Source of the DNA: an uncultured Chthoniobacterales bacterium
GTDB taxonomy: Bacteria > Verrucomicrobiota > Verrucomicrobiae > Chthoniobacterales > UBA10450
Direction: 5' to 3'
Length of the DNA stretch: 9,357 nucleotides
Assembly: GCA_955652855.1 (NCBI GenBank)
Contig: CATPCN010000495.1
Location: 1-9,357 of the forward strand
The position numbers and the translations under genes are program-made. The notes beneath the pieces are model-generated. The model was not told the origin of the DNA and did no database searches. It was given only the letters and a program-made list of their open reading frames with translations. Below are positions 1 to 5,454 of the stretch, piece by piece (the stretch's first letter is position 1; each line of letters opens with the position of its first letter).

Positions 1-450
1 ATCGAGCACGCCGACGCGTTTTTCGCAGCAACCGGTATCGAGATTCGCTTCCGTGGCGGCCAGGCCTACTACGCGCAGGAACTCGACTACATCCAGATGC
101 CGCCGATTGAGGCTTTCACCGATGCTGAAGCGTTTTACTCGACCCTATCTCATGAGAGTGTCCATGCGACGAAGCACCCGTCCCGGCTTGATCGTGATCT
201 TGGCCGTAAGAGCTGGGGCGACGCAGGCTATGCCCACGAGGAACTCGTCGCCGAGCTTGGGTCCGCTTTCCTCTGCGCCGATCTCGAACTCACGCCGGAG
301 GTCCGCGACGATCACGCCTCATACATCGCCCACTGGGTAGCGGTCCTGAAGAACGATAACCGCGCGATCTTCGCCGCCGCCGCTCACGCGCAGCGCGCTG
401 TAGATTATCTGCACAAGCTCCAACCCGAGCGCATCGAGGCCGCCGCATAG
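1..450 (+). CDS. ArdC-like antirestriction / zincin-like metallopeptidase domain protein, C-terminal part
   Basis: Only the last 149 residues are inside the window; the frame is open from base 1 and stops with TAG at 448-450. The fragment carries an HExxH zinc-protease motif (HESVH, residues 51-55 of the fragment), followed by conserved EELVAELG (residues 80-87), whose acidic residues would supply the third metal ligand. The final helix-rich segment ends in AVDYLHKLQPE. This layout is that of the C-terminal polyvalent metallopeptidase domain found in ArdC and TraC-type plasmid proteins, which usually follows an N-terminal ssDNA-binding ArdC domain that would lie left of the window. Family members are carried by conjugative elements and are linked to protection of incoming DNA from host restriction. 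The domain call is solid. Whether the full protein is an antirestriction factor or a larger primase/helicase fusion cannot be seen here. Confidence 0.85.
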   Translation: MEHADAFFAATGIEIRFRGGQAYYAQELDYIQMPPIEAFTDAEAFYSTLSHESVHATKHPSRLDRDLGRKSWGDAGYAHEELVAELGSAFLCADLELTPEVRDDHASYIAHWVAVLKNDNRAIFAAAAHAQRAVDYLHKLQPERIEAAA

Positions 451-463
451 GCGGCCTTTTTTC
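437..463 (+). terminator. Intrinsic terminator of the ArdC-like gene
   Basis: An 8-bp perfect stem (437-444 pairing with 450-457) encloses a 5-base loop and runs directly into a T-tract at 457-462. The stem is all G/C except its outermost A-T pair. The left arm covers the last codons and the right arm starts in the TAG stop, so termination is coupled to the end of translation. This isolates the ArdC-like transcript from the next gene. Confidence 0.85.
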
Positions 464-475
464 TATAGGCTATGG

Positions 476-502
476 TCTATTATTTCGCTTCTATTTAATA
501 GA
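476..502. repeat. Short inverted repeat TCTATTA / TAATAGA
   Basis: Seven-base arms at 476-482 and 496-502 are exact reverse complements separated by 13 bases in an AT-rich patch. The patch lies between the ArdC terminator and the promoter of the next gene. It could be an operator for a dimeric regulator such as one of the two regulators encoded nearby, but position and symmetry are the only support. Confidence 0.35.
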
Positions 503-555
503 GTGCAGGCTATCGGAATTCACTAGACGCGCGTGCCCGGCGCAGCTCCCATCAC

Positions 556-584
556 TTGTTGGGCATTGAAAGAGTCGTTACAAT
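556..584 (+). promoter_or_regulatory. Sigma-70-type promoter for the poly-gamma-glutamate hydrolase gene
   Basis: TTGTTG at 556-561 and TACAAT at 579-584 are separated by exactly 17 bases and lie 52 bases before the ATG at 637. The hexamers match the -35 and -10 consensus at four and five positions. It is the best promoter-like pair in the 170-base gap after the upstream terminator. Confidence 0.55.
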
Positions 585-636
585 TTCGTTTGGCGTCTTT
601 ATCCGCATCGCCCGATAAGAAAAAGCGAAACCGTCC

Positions 637-1242
637 ATGGCAGACAAGTACACGAGTTTTTCGCACCTAGCTCAGGCCGAGACGCACGGTGAGGACTTCT
701 GCATCCGCGTTGTGGAGCGCGGGAGCACTGTCGCCGTCATTGCGCCGCACGGAGGCGGGATCGAGCCGGGTACATCAGAGATCGCGGAAGCAATTGCCGG
801 GGACGATCTCTCCTTTTACGCATTTGAAGGTAAAAAGACGACCGGCAATGGCGATCTGCACATCACAAGCACTCGCATTGATGAGCCCAAGGGACTTGCC
901 CTCGTCAAAGCATCGGAGAGAGCCATCGCTATTCACGGCGAAAACGATGATGAACAGCAGGTCGTCTTCATTGGTGGTAGGGACGCCGCGCTATGCGCTC
1001 GTCTTCGCGATGAATTGGTTAAGAATGACTTCGTCGTCCAAACGCACAAGAATCCGGATCTGCAAGGCACCCATCAAGCCAATATTTGCAATCGGGGCAA
1101 GAGCGGGCTCGGCGTTCAGCTTGAATTGACCAACGCCCTGCGTGCGTCCTTTTTTGAATCACTCACAAGGAACGGTCGAAAGAACAGGACTCAGCGCTTC
1201 GAGCAGTTCGTCGCCGCCGTAAGAACGGTCATCACCGACTAG
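637..1242 (+). CDS. Poly-gamma-glutamate hydrolase family protein (PghP-like)
   Basis: This 201-residue protein matches the poly-gamma-glutamate hydrolase family (DUF867-type, phage PghP). Diagnostic segments are APHGGGIEPGTSEIA (residues 36-50), FEGKKTTGNGDLHITS (63-78), IHGENDDEQ (99-107), FIGGRD (111-116), and ICNRGKSGLGVQLEL (150-164). His38, Glu48, His75 and His100 are candidate zinc-site or catalytic residues. The best-known members are phage enzymes that cut gamma-linked polyglutamate capsules. No signal peptide is visible, so how it would meet an extracellular polymer is unclear; release by lysis or another substrate is possible. The ATG at 637 follows the purine-rich stretch AAGAAAAAG. 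The gene sits alone between an upstream terminator and a convergent regulator gene, so it is probably monocistronic. The family call is strong; the substrate is inferred. Confidence 0.85.
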   Translation: MADKYTSFSHLAQAETHGEDFCIRVVERGSTVAVIAPHGGGIEPGTSEIAEAIAGDDLSFYAFEGKKTTGNGDLHITSTRIDEPKGLALVKASERAIAIHGENDDEQQVVFIGGRDAALCARLRDELVKNDFVVQTHKNPDLQGTHQANICNRGKSGLGVQLELTNALRASFFESLTRNGRKNRTQRFEQFVAAVRTVITD

Positions 1243-1284
1243 ATGCAGAGGCATTAAGCCGCGTCGGGGGAAGCCGCCTCGCTC

Positions 1285-1614
1285 TCAACGATCACGAGGT
1301 CGTTTTACATTCCCGATCAGTTTCCCGTGCCCCTCTCTCCGGTGCCCGGATTCGGTGGCGGCATCCATGAAATATTCGAGCGCGAACTCCCTGATGGCCG
1401 TGGACCTGCTGACTCCCTTTTCCTTCGTCCGGTCGATATAGGTATAAAGCTCATAAAGTTCGCAGCGCTCGCGGTCGGCGATTTGCTCGACGGCATCGGC
1501 GACAACCGGCGACAGCCTGACAGAAGTCCGCCGGTCTCCCACCCGGATGTTGAAGCCGCGAAGCACTTTCTTACCGCTCTTGTCGACGATGAACTCCGTG
1601 CTTTGTCTAGCCAT
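1285..1614 (-). CDS. Ribbon-helix-helix domain protein (RHH_4-like), small DNA-binding regulator
   Basis: The 109-residue protein has the pattern of the alphaproteobacterial RHH_4 family: VLRGFNIRVGDRRTSVRLSP (residues 17-36) forms the predicted beta-strand that enters the DNA groove and the start of helix 1. VVADAVEQIADRERCELYELYTYID (37-61) continues through the helices, and SRSTAIREFALEYF (69-82) is the final helix. Such proteins bind DNA as dimers and are common on plasmids, often as autoregulators. The ATG at 1614 was chosen because AGGGGA lies a few bases upstream; an in-frame extension to 1728 adds an unconserved N-terminus with no domain. The gene converges with the hydrolase gene (42-base gap) and diverges from the small ORF and XRE gene. 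The C-terminal 27 residues are basic and probably disordered. The target is unknown; its own upstream region is the natural guess. Confidence 0.75.
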   Translation of the reverse strand: MARQSTEFIVDKSGKKVLRGFNIRVGDRRTSVRLSPVVADAVEQIADRERCELYELYTYIDRTKEKGVSRSTAIREFALEYFMDAATESGHRREGHGKLIGNVKRPRDR

Positions 1615-1785
1615 CCCATCCCCTGCCGCTTCTTTCAATCTGTCTCGGTTTCCACCAGTCGGGTAAATGCACATGGTCATCCGTACACCAGTCCGTGATG
1701 GTGGCGATGAGAGTGAGCAGGCGGCCAATCGCGCGCTGCCATATCGAGAGGTGCCTGTCGTGGGGCAGGATTGTCATTCTCCGCT

Positions 1786-1956
1786 ATGCCCTTTGTTCCG
1801 GTTGATCCAGCCACCGATTCCATTTTTTGGCAGCTGGTCACAAAAGATATTCGAGATGAAGCAGGGCGTCCAGAGCGTCATGGTACTCCGGAGGAGCGTT
1901 TGTATTTTCAGATTGACCCGCAGCTGCCGCTGCTCTTAAATCGTTCGGACAACTGA
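1786..1956 (+). CDS. Hypothetical small protein (56 aa)
   Basis: I do not recognise this ORF. The 56-residue product has a balanced composition (MPFVPVDPATDSIFWQLV at the N-terminus, then a charged middle and a QIDPQLPLLL segment near the end) that reads more like protein than shadow ORF. It ends only 15 bases before the XRE start, so the two could be co-transcribed. A TTG start at 1771 is also possible and would use the GGGGC upstream as a weak ribosome site; the ATG at 1786 has no well-spaced Shine-Dalgarno. There is no membrane segment or known motif. It may be a real small gene, part of the XRE leader, or chance. Confidence 0.35.
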   Translation: MPFVPVDPATDSIFWQLVTKDIRDEAGRPERHGTPEERLYFQIDPQLPLLLNRSDN

Positions 1957-1971
1957 CCGAAGATTCTCGCC

Positions 1972-2361
1972 ATGGCTCAAAAGAACAACAAACGCCTGCC
2001 CGAAGGCCCTTTCTACCGGGATCTGGGGCGCAACGTCCGCACCGCGCGCAGCGCCGCCGGCAAGAGCCAGACCGAGGTCGCTGAGTTTCTCGACGTGACT
2101 TTCCAGCAGGTGCAGAAATATGAAAATGGCAAGAACCGCATTCCGCTAGATCGTCTCGTCAGCCTTGCGGCCTACCTTGAGGTTCCTCTCCTGCAGTTCA
2201 TCGACCCGTCCGAGAGCGATTCCGAGTTCCAGTCGCTGGCTGAGCAATTCAGCGACAGAGAGTTCCATACGCTCATCGAAGCGCTGGGGACACTCAAGGA
2301 CCGTCCGATGCGCACCGCGCTGCTCAATCTCGTCAAGCGCATGGCCGACCTCGAATGTTGA
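1972..2361 (+). CDS. XRE-family helix-turn-helix transcriptional regulator
   Basis: The 129-residue protein carries one Cro/C1-type HTH domain at about residues 18-76: LGRNVRTARSAAGKSQTEVAEFLDV supplies the first helices, FQQVQKYENGKNRIPLDRL the recognition helix and turn, followed by LAAYLEVPLLQF. The C-terminal 50 residues (FQSLAEQFSDREFHTLIEAL and onward) form a short helical tail typical of small alphaproteobacterial XRE regulators. These normally repress promoters of mobile-element or stress genes as dimers. It reads rightward and converges on the quorum-sensing block (46-base gap), so it marks the left edge of that block. Its Shine-Dalgarno is weak. Its targets cannot be read from the sequence. 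Confidence 0.9.
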   Translation: MAQKNNKRLPEGPFYRDLGRNVRTARSAAGKSQTEVAEFLDVTFQQVQKYENGKNRIPLDRLVSLAAYLEVPLLQFIDPSESDSEFQSLAEQFSDREFHTLIEALGTLKDRPMRTALLNLVKRMADLEC

Positions 2362-2407
2362 TTTAGACGCTGCGCCCGTTGGCTACTGCATCGGGTCGGT
2401 TCCCAGG

Positions 2408-2761
2408 CTATTCAACCTCGGGCCGTTTCCGGGTCTCGCCGGTTTTACCAGTTCCGGTGTCACCGGGGATGATTCCCAGCCATTCCAGCAACTCAACGAG
2501 ATGTCTGATCTTTTTCGGATGCAGGCCCAGTATTGCTCTCAGAAAATACAGGTAAAACAAGGCGTCTTTCGGTCGGTATGAAATCTCCTGTTTCGCAGCG
2601 ATAAGCTCATCACCGCAGGTCAGGGCTTCTCCGAGGAGCAGGGTTATATCGGCGTTGCCGCTGGCGAGGGATTCCTCATACAGGTACTGCACCGCGTTTC
2701 TGCTGCTTACAAGCGACCGCAGGTCCTGCTCTGCCTGGTCAGGCTGCCAGAGCTTTAACAT
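2408..2761 (-). CDS. Hypothetical protein translationally linked to luxI (117 aa)
   Basis: I do not recognise a firm family. The ORF overlaps the 3' end of the AHL synthase gene by 23 bases in another frame, so the two are almost certainly one transcript and possibly translationally coupled. The ATG at 2761 has GGGGA five bases upstream, inside luxI; TTG (2773) and ATG (2767) are poorer alternatives. The product is mostly helical: AVQYLYEESLASGNADITLLLGEALTC in the first half and LYFLRAILGLHPKKIRHLVELLEWLGI in the second, then a basic, flexible tail. The layout faintly recalls small HTH antidote-like proteins that have YL..AL.SGD..LL..AL and end in a VL..LGL helix, but no recognition helix is clear. 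Given its position, a role in modulating the synthase or receptor is a reasonable inference, not shown. Confidence 0.65.
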   Translation of the reverse strand: MLKLWQPDQAEQDLRSLVSSRNAVQYLYEESLASGNADITLLLGEALTCGDELIAAKQEISYRPKDALFYLYFLRAILGLHPKKIRHLVELLEWLGIIPGDTGTGKTGETRKRPEVE

Positions 2762-3377
2762 CAACATCCCCAAAGGTCACAATTGTTTCATGAATGCCGG
2801 TGGTCTTGCGGACTCTGGCGAGAATGCTTTCAGAAACCGGCAGCCAGGCGGCTCTGGCTTTATTCCCGTCATCGAGAAGAGCTGTTTCGCCCAGATATTT
2901 GATCTCCCAGCCGGCGCTAGTAAAAAGACTGCGCCAGTATGCCGGGTACATCAGGCCGACAATGCCCTCGATGCCGTATCGCAGGCCGGCCTCCAGATAA
3001 CCGACAACAATCTCCCCTGCGATCCGCTTTCTGGCCTGAGGAGGCAGCGTCTGGTCGATACAAAAGCGCGAACCTTCCCAGACACGGGGGTGTTTCGGAA
3101 TGTCCCGCTCCGTTACAAAATGCGAAAACAGTTGCTCCAGCATGTAGGGAAGCGTTGTGGGATAAAACCGCGACACGCCGCGCGCTATATATTTCTCGTC
3201 CCTGTAGACGAGATATTTTGCGGCAGGGTTGTCGTATTGGTCGAATTCCATCTGGCAGTAGTTCGGAACATCCCATTTCTGCCTTTCGATAATGCTCCGG
3301 TAGCGAAGCCGGTGCTGGTCGGCCAGAGGGTTGCCCGCGAACTGGTTCACATTTTCGACCGTTACAAATTCAATCAT
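2739..3377 (-). CDS. luxI: LuxI-family acyl-homoserine-lactone synthase
   Basis: The 212-residue protein is a LuxI-type autoinducer synthase, which joins an acyl chain from acyl-ACP or acyl-CoA to S-adenosylmethionine to make an N-acyl-homoserine lactone. Family-invariant residues are present in order: Arg25, Trp35, Asp46 and Asp49 in EFDQYDN, Arg70, Phe84, and Glu101/Arg104 in WEGSRF. The usual Phe near position 28 is replaced by Ile. The C-terminal half (GYLEAGLRYGIEGIV, YWRSLFTSAGW, LGE) matches the acyl-chain pocket region. I see no Thr at the position tied to 3-oxo preference, so an unsubstituted or 3-hydroxy acyl chain is possible; this is weak inference. The ATG at 3377 has an excellent AGGAGG site; a longer start at 3416 would overlap the promoter. 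The gene lies downstream of luxR on the same strand with its own lux box. Confidence 0.95.
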   Translation of the reverse strand: MIEFVTVENVNQFAGNPLADQHRLRYRSIIERQKWDVPNYCQMEFDQYDNPAAKYLVYRDEKYIARGVSRFYPTTLPYMLEQLFSHFVTERDIPKHPRVWEGSRFCIDQTLPPQARKRIAGEIVVGYLEAGLRYGIEGIVGLMYPAYWRSLFTSAGWEIKYLGETALLDDGNKARAAWLPVSESILARVRKTTGIHETIVTFGDVDVKALAA

Positions 3378-3380
3378 CGC

Positions 3381-3390
3381 CCCTCCTCCT
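3381..3390 (-). promoter_or_regulatory. Strong ribosome binding site of luxI
   Basis: Read on the minus strand this is AGGAGGAGGG, ending three bases before the ATG at 3377; the AGGAGG core has a 7-base spacer. It is the strongest Shine-Dalgarno in the window and fixes the luxI start. Confidence 0.85.
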
Positions 3391-3433
3391 GTGTTTCGAC
3401 AGGACAAGGAAAGCATGCTTCGAGGACCGATTG

Positions 3434-3455
3434 ACCCTACGAAGGCTCGTAGGGT
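3434..3455. promoter_or_regulatory. lux box of luxI (LuxR-type operator)
   Basis: Perfect inverted repeat with 9-base arms ACCCTACGA (3434-3442) and TCGTAGGGT (3447-3455) and centre AGGC. It starts three bases from the luxR stop codon and 56 bases before the luxI ATG. If the receptor acts as at classical lux promoters (box centred near -42.5), transcription would start near 3402, giving a leader of about 25 bases that includes the ribosome site. The arms are identical to those of the box at 5360-5381. Confidence 0.9.
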
Positions 3456-3457
3456 GT

Positions 3458-4216
3458 CTAGACGCTGATACGGGGGCGAAGAAGCGGACGGATAAGACCG
3501 AGGTCAATGGCCATTGAGACCGCATACATGCGGCTGTTGGTTTGCAGTTTTCTGTAGACATTCCTCATGTGGAAATCCACGCCGTGTGACGAGAGCCCGA
3601 GCAGAGCTGCTATATCGTGGTCTGATTTGCCTTCCCCAACCATCGTCAAGACCTCTTTTTCCCTGGAGGTCAGGAAGATATTGGGAACCGGATTGCCCGT
3701 GCTTTCAGCCTTGGCATGAAGTCTCTGGAAGGCGATATAGAAATGGTTGCAATAGGCCGTGATGATATCGGTATTCGCGTCACACGCATCTTTTTTCTCG
3801 GTGGTGGCAAGGCCGATGCCGGCAAACCTGTGCGGCCCCCACAGGGGCGTGCAGATGCCGTTATTCAGCCCGGCGTCGGTGCCCAGGTTGAGGCAAAGCT
3901 TCTGCTTGCGGTTCATGTCAAGCCTTTCGGACATTTCCTTCCATGTGAAGGTGCCGAGTTTCTGGTAGCAGTAGCTTATGACAGGGTCGAGCTTGTCGAA
4001 CTCCTGTTCGAAATAGTATTTCATCCAGTCGGCGGGATAATTTCGGAGATGGCCGACACCGGCTGTCAGGCCGATCTGCTTGTGGTCAGAGAGCAGGCAG
4101 AAAATCATCTTGTCGTAGCCGTGCTGTTTGACTGTCTCAAGAAACACCTGGAGAAGCTCGTCAACGGTCCGGGCCTTGTTAATCCTCTCTATGTATTCCT
4201 CGAATGAAATCGCCAT
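3458..4216 (-). CDS. luxR: LuxR-family autoinducer-binding transcriptional regulator
   Basis: The 252-residue protein has an N-terminal autoinducer-binding domain (about residues 10-165) and a C-terminal GerE-type HTH (about 178-245). The six ligand-pocket residues conserved in TraR/LuxR are all present at a constant offset: Trp64, Tyr68, Asp77, Pro78, Trp92 and Gly120. The three conserved HTH residues are also present: Glu186, Leu190 and Gly196. It should therefore bind an AHL and then DNA as a dimer; its obvious targets are the two matched lux boxes. The ATG at 4216 has AGAGG just upstream; a TTG at 4243 is possible but less likely and would overlap the degenerate lux-like site. It sits between phyH and luxI on the same strand, 174 bases after phyH, with its stop against the luxI operator. 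All signature residues are intact, so it is a canonical receptor rather than a ligand-independent solo. Confidence 0.95.
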   Translation of the reverse strand: MAISFEEYIERINKARTVDELLQVFLETVKQHGYDKMIFCLLSDHKQIGLTAGVGHLRNYPADWMKYYFEQEFDKLDPVISYCYQKLGTFTWKEMSERLDMNRKQKLCLNLGTDAGLNNGICTPLWGPHRFAGIGLATTEKKDACDANTDIITAYCNHFYIAFQRLHAKAESTGNPVPNIFLTSREKEVLTMVGEGKSDHDIAALLGLSSHGVDFHMRNVYRKLQTNSRMYAVSMAIDLGLIRPLLRPRISV

Positions 4217-4246
4217 GAGCCTCTGGTCCCCTAGCGATTCCAAGCG

Positions 4247-4268
4247 GTGTTACGCAGTCCTGTAGGGT
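4247..4268. promoter_or_regulatory. Degenerate lux-box-like site upstream of luxR
   Basis: Read on the minus strand, the site begins with the exact half-site ACCCTAC (4268-4262) and has GTA (4253-4251) at precisely the register it occupies in the two good boxes. The rest of the second arm has decayed (12 of 22 positions match). It lies 30 bases before the luxR ATG, closer than the other boxes are to their genes, so bound receptor would more likely block or modulate luxR transcription than activate it. Confidence 0.4.
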
Positions 4269-4390
4269 TGTATCACGTTGTTCTGAATCAACCAGCTTTA
4301 TCCGGCTCACACAAAAACCCCGAGCGGCCCCGTATTACATCTGGTGTGATCGGCCCGTAAAACAAGCGTCACTTGCCGCGCCGATGCTGT

Positions 4391-5293
4391 TTATGCGGCC
4401 TCTTTCAGGCGCGCCTTGTGCTGATCCAGCAACGGCTGCAGTTCTGCGGGCAGAAATTCCTCAAACCCGGCATTGACGATGGTTTTCCCCTGCAGCAGCT
4501 CTATGGGATCACGCCCCTCTAGCTGGCCGAGATTGGGCTCGTGAACAAAATATCCCAGCAGCCGCTGCAATCTCTCGGGCAACGTCTTCGCGATGGCGAG
4601 TGGAACGGCTAGATACTGGTTCTCCGACTGGCGCAGCCAGCCCTGACAGTAACTCAGGACGACCCCGGTGCGCGGCTTCGCGGTCCGGTTCGCGCCGCCG
4701 CAGTGTAACAGGGAACCGAAATAAATAAGGACCGATCCGGGCGGCATGACCCCCTGGGTGATTTCATCCTGTCCGGGCTCGCGTTCAGGAATCAGCCCGA
4801 CCCTTTCCCATTTGTGACTGCCGGGAACAACATTTGTCGCGCCGTTTTCGGCTGTGAACTCGTCGACCGCCCACATGCAGTTGATCATCGCCTCATAGCC
4901 CGGATGGACGAACGGGAAAAGCGGATCGTCCGGGTGCATGATCTGTTGCGGCTCGCCAGGTCCGATCTGGATCGCTTGCGTCAGGTTCAGCTGGTACTGA
5001 CGGCATCCTTTCAGGAGAAATTCATCCATCACCGCCAGGATGACGGGATGAACGGCCATTCGCTGGCAAAGCGTGGATTTCGCGATCAGGGAGCTCAGGC
5101 GCTTGGTGGCGTGGCCGTAGAAATCACCGGTACAGTTCGGCGTTTCTTCAAAGTGCGGACGCAGCTCTTCTTTCAGCCGGTTCAGTCCCTGCCTATCAAG
5201 GACATTCTCGATAACAATGCAGCCGTCCCGCTCCAGTATGCGGTTTATCACTCCGATGTCTTCGTCAGTCCCGACCTTTTGAACCTTTGCCAT
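4391..5293 (-). CDS. phyH: Phytanoyl-CoA dioxygenase (PhyH) family Fe(II)/2-oxoglutarate oxygenase
   Basis: The 300-residue protein is a PhyH-family non-haem iron oxygenase. The metal triad is visible as His120-Pro-Asp122 (in QQIMHPDDP) and the distal His197 (SLLHCGGANRT), with Arg208 (KPRTGVVLSY) placed to bind 2-oxoglutarate. The family block ENGATNVVPGSHKW spans residues 150-163. Such enzymes hydroxylate or otherwise oxidise a C-H bond, and substrates range from acyl-CoAs to specialised metabolites; this one cannot be told from sequence. No signal peptide or membrane helix is seen, so it should be cytosolic. The ATG at 5293 follows GAGGGGGA. The lux box lies 66 bases upstream and is shared with the divergent desaturase, so quorum activation of both is the direct reading. 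LuxR-adjacent phyH genes are, to my recollection, also known in sphingomonads, which supports a functional link. Confidence 0.9.
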   Translation of the reverse strand: MAKVQKVGTDEDIGVINRILERDGCIVIENVLDRQGLNRLKEELRPHFEETPNCTGDFYGHATKRLSSLIAKSTLCQRMAVHPVILAVMDEFLLKGCRQYQLNLTQAIQIGPGEPQQIMHPDDPLFPFVHPGYEAMINCMWAVDEFTAENGATNVVPGSHKWERVGLIPEREPGQDEITQGVMPPGSVLIYFGSLLHCGGANRTAKPRTGVVLSYCQGWLRQSENQYLAVPLAIAKTLPERLQRLLGYFVHEPNLGQLEGRDPIELLQGKTIVNAGFEEFLPAELQPLLDQHKARLKEAA

Positions 5294-5342
5294 GGTGTCC
5301 CCCTCATGAATGTTTGTCTGGCAGCGGCTAAAAACTTAACCG

Positions 5343-5354
5343 GTTCACGTGAAC
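5343..5354. promoter_or_regulatory. Perfect 12-bp palindrome GTTCACGTGAAC in the divergent promoter region
   Basis: The palindrome is centred 22 bp (two helical turns) from the centre of the neighbouring lux box, on the phyH side. If phyH transcription starts near 5328 as its lux box predicts, the palindrome falls between the -35 and -10 regions. That is a place where a repressor would shut off phyH without touching the desaturase. No binder is identified. Confidence 0.4.
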
Positions 5355-5359
5355 AAATG

Positions 5360-5381
5360 ACCCTACGAAGGTTCGTAGGGT
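5360..5381. promoter_or_regulatory. lux box shared by phyH and the desaturase
   Basis: Perfect inverted repeat with arms ACCCTACGA (5360-5368) and TCGTAGGGT (5373-5381) and centre AGGT, differing from the luxI box at one central base. It lies 66 bases from the phyH ATG and 73 bases from the desaturase ATG. A class-II position would place starts near 5328 (leftward) and 5413 (rightward), each leaving a short leader. The AT-rich TTAAGT at the expected -10 distance supports the leftward promoter. Confidence 0.9.
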
Positions 5382-5454
5382 TTCCGGACAGTTCGATCTG
5401 TCTAGAGTGTCCGTCAGAATTCTCTATCGCTCATCAACTGACGGAGGCCCTGAC

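Noticed and set aside
1287..1306. Hairpin AACGA/TCGTT followed by TTT as a terminator for the hydrolase gene
   Set aside because: Only five base pairs with an eight-base loop and a very short T-tract, inside the opposing gene; too weak to list.
3144..3149. GTAGGG inside luxI and CCCTAC at 7192-7197 as further lux half-sites
   Set aside because: Six-base matches without the opposite arm at the correct spacing; expected by chance.
2655..3434. Long plus-strand reading frame (259 codons) opposite luxI
   Set aside because: It lies antisense to a clear LuxI protein with all family residues, and its translation shows no domain; it is a shadow of the real gene.
3716..4207. Plus-strand reading frame of 163 codons opposite luxR
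   Set aside because: Antisense to the intact LuxR protein; no domain and no ribosome site.
5407..5454. Upstream GTG start for the desaturase
   Set aside because: The added residues are unconserved, the GTG lies before the transcription start predicted from the lux box, and the ATG at 5455 has a good GGAGG site.
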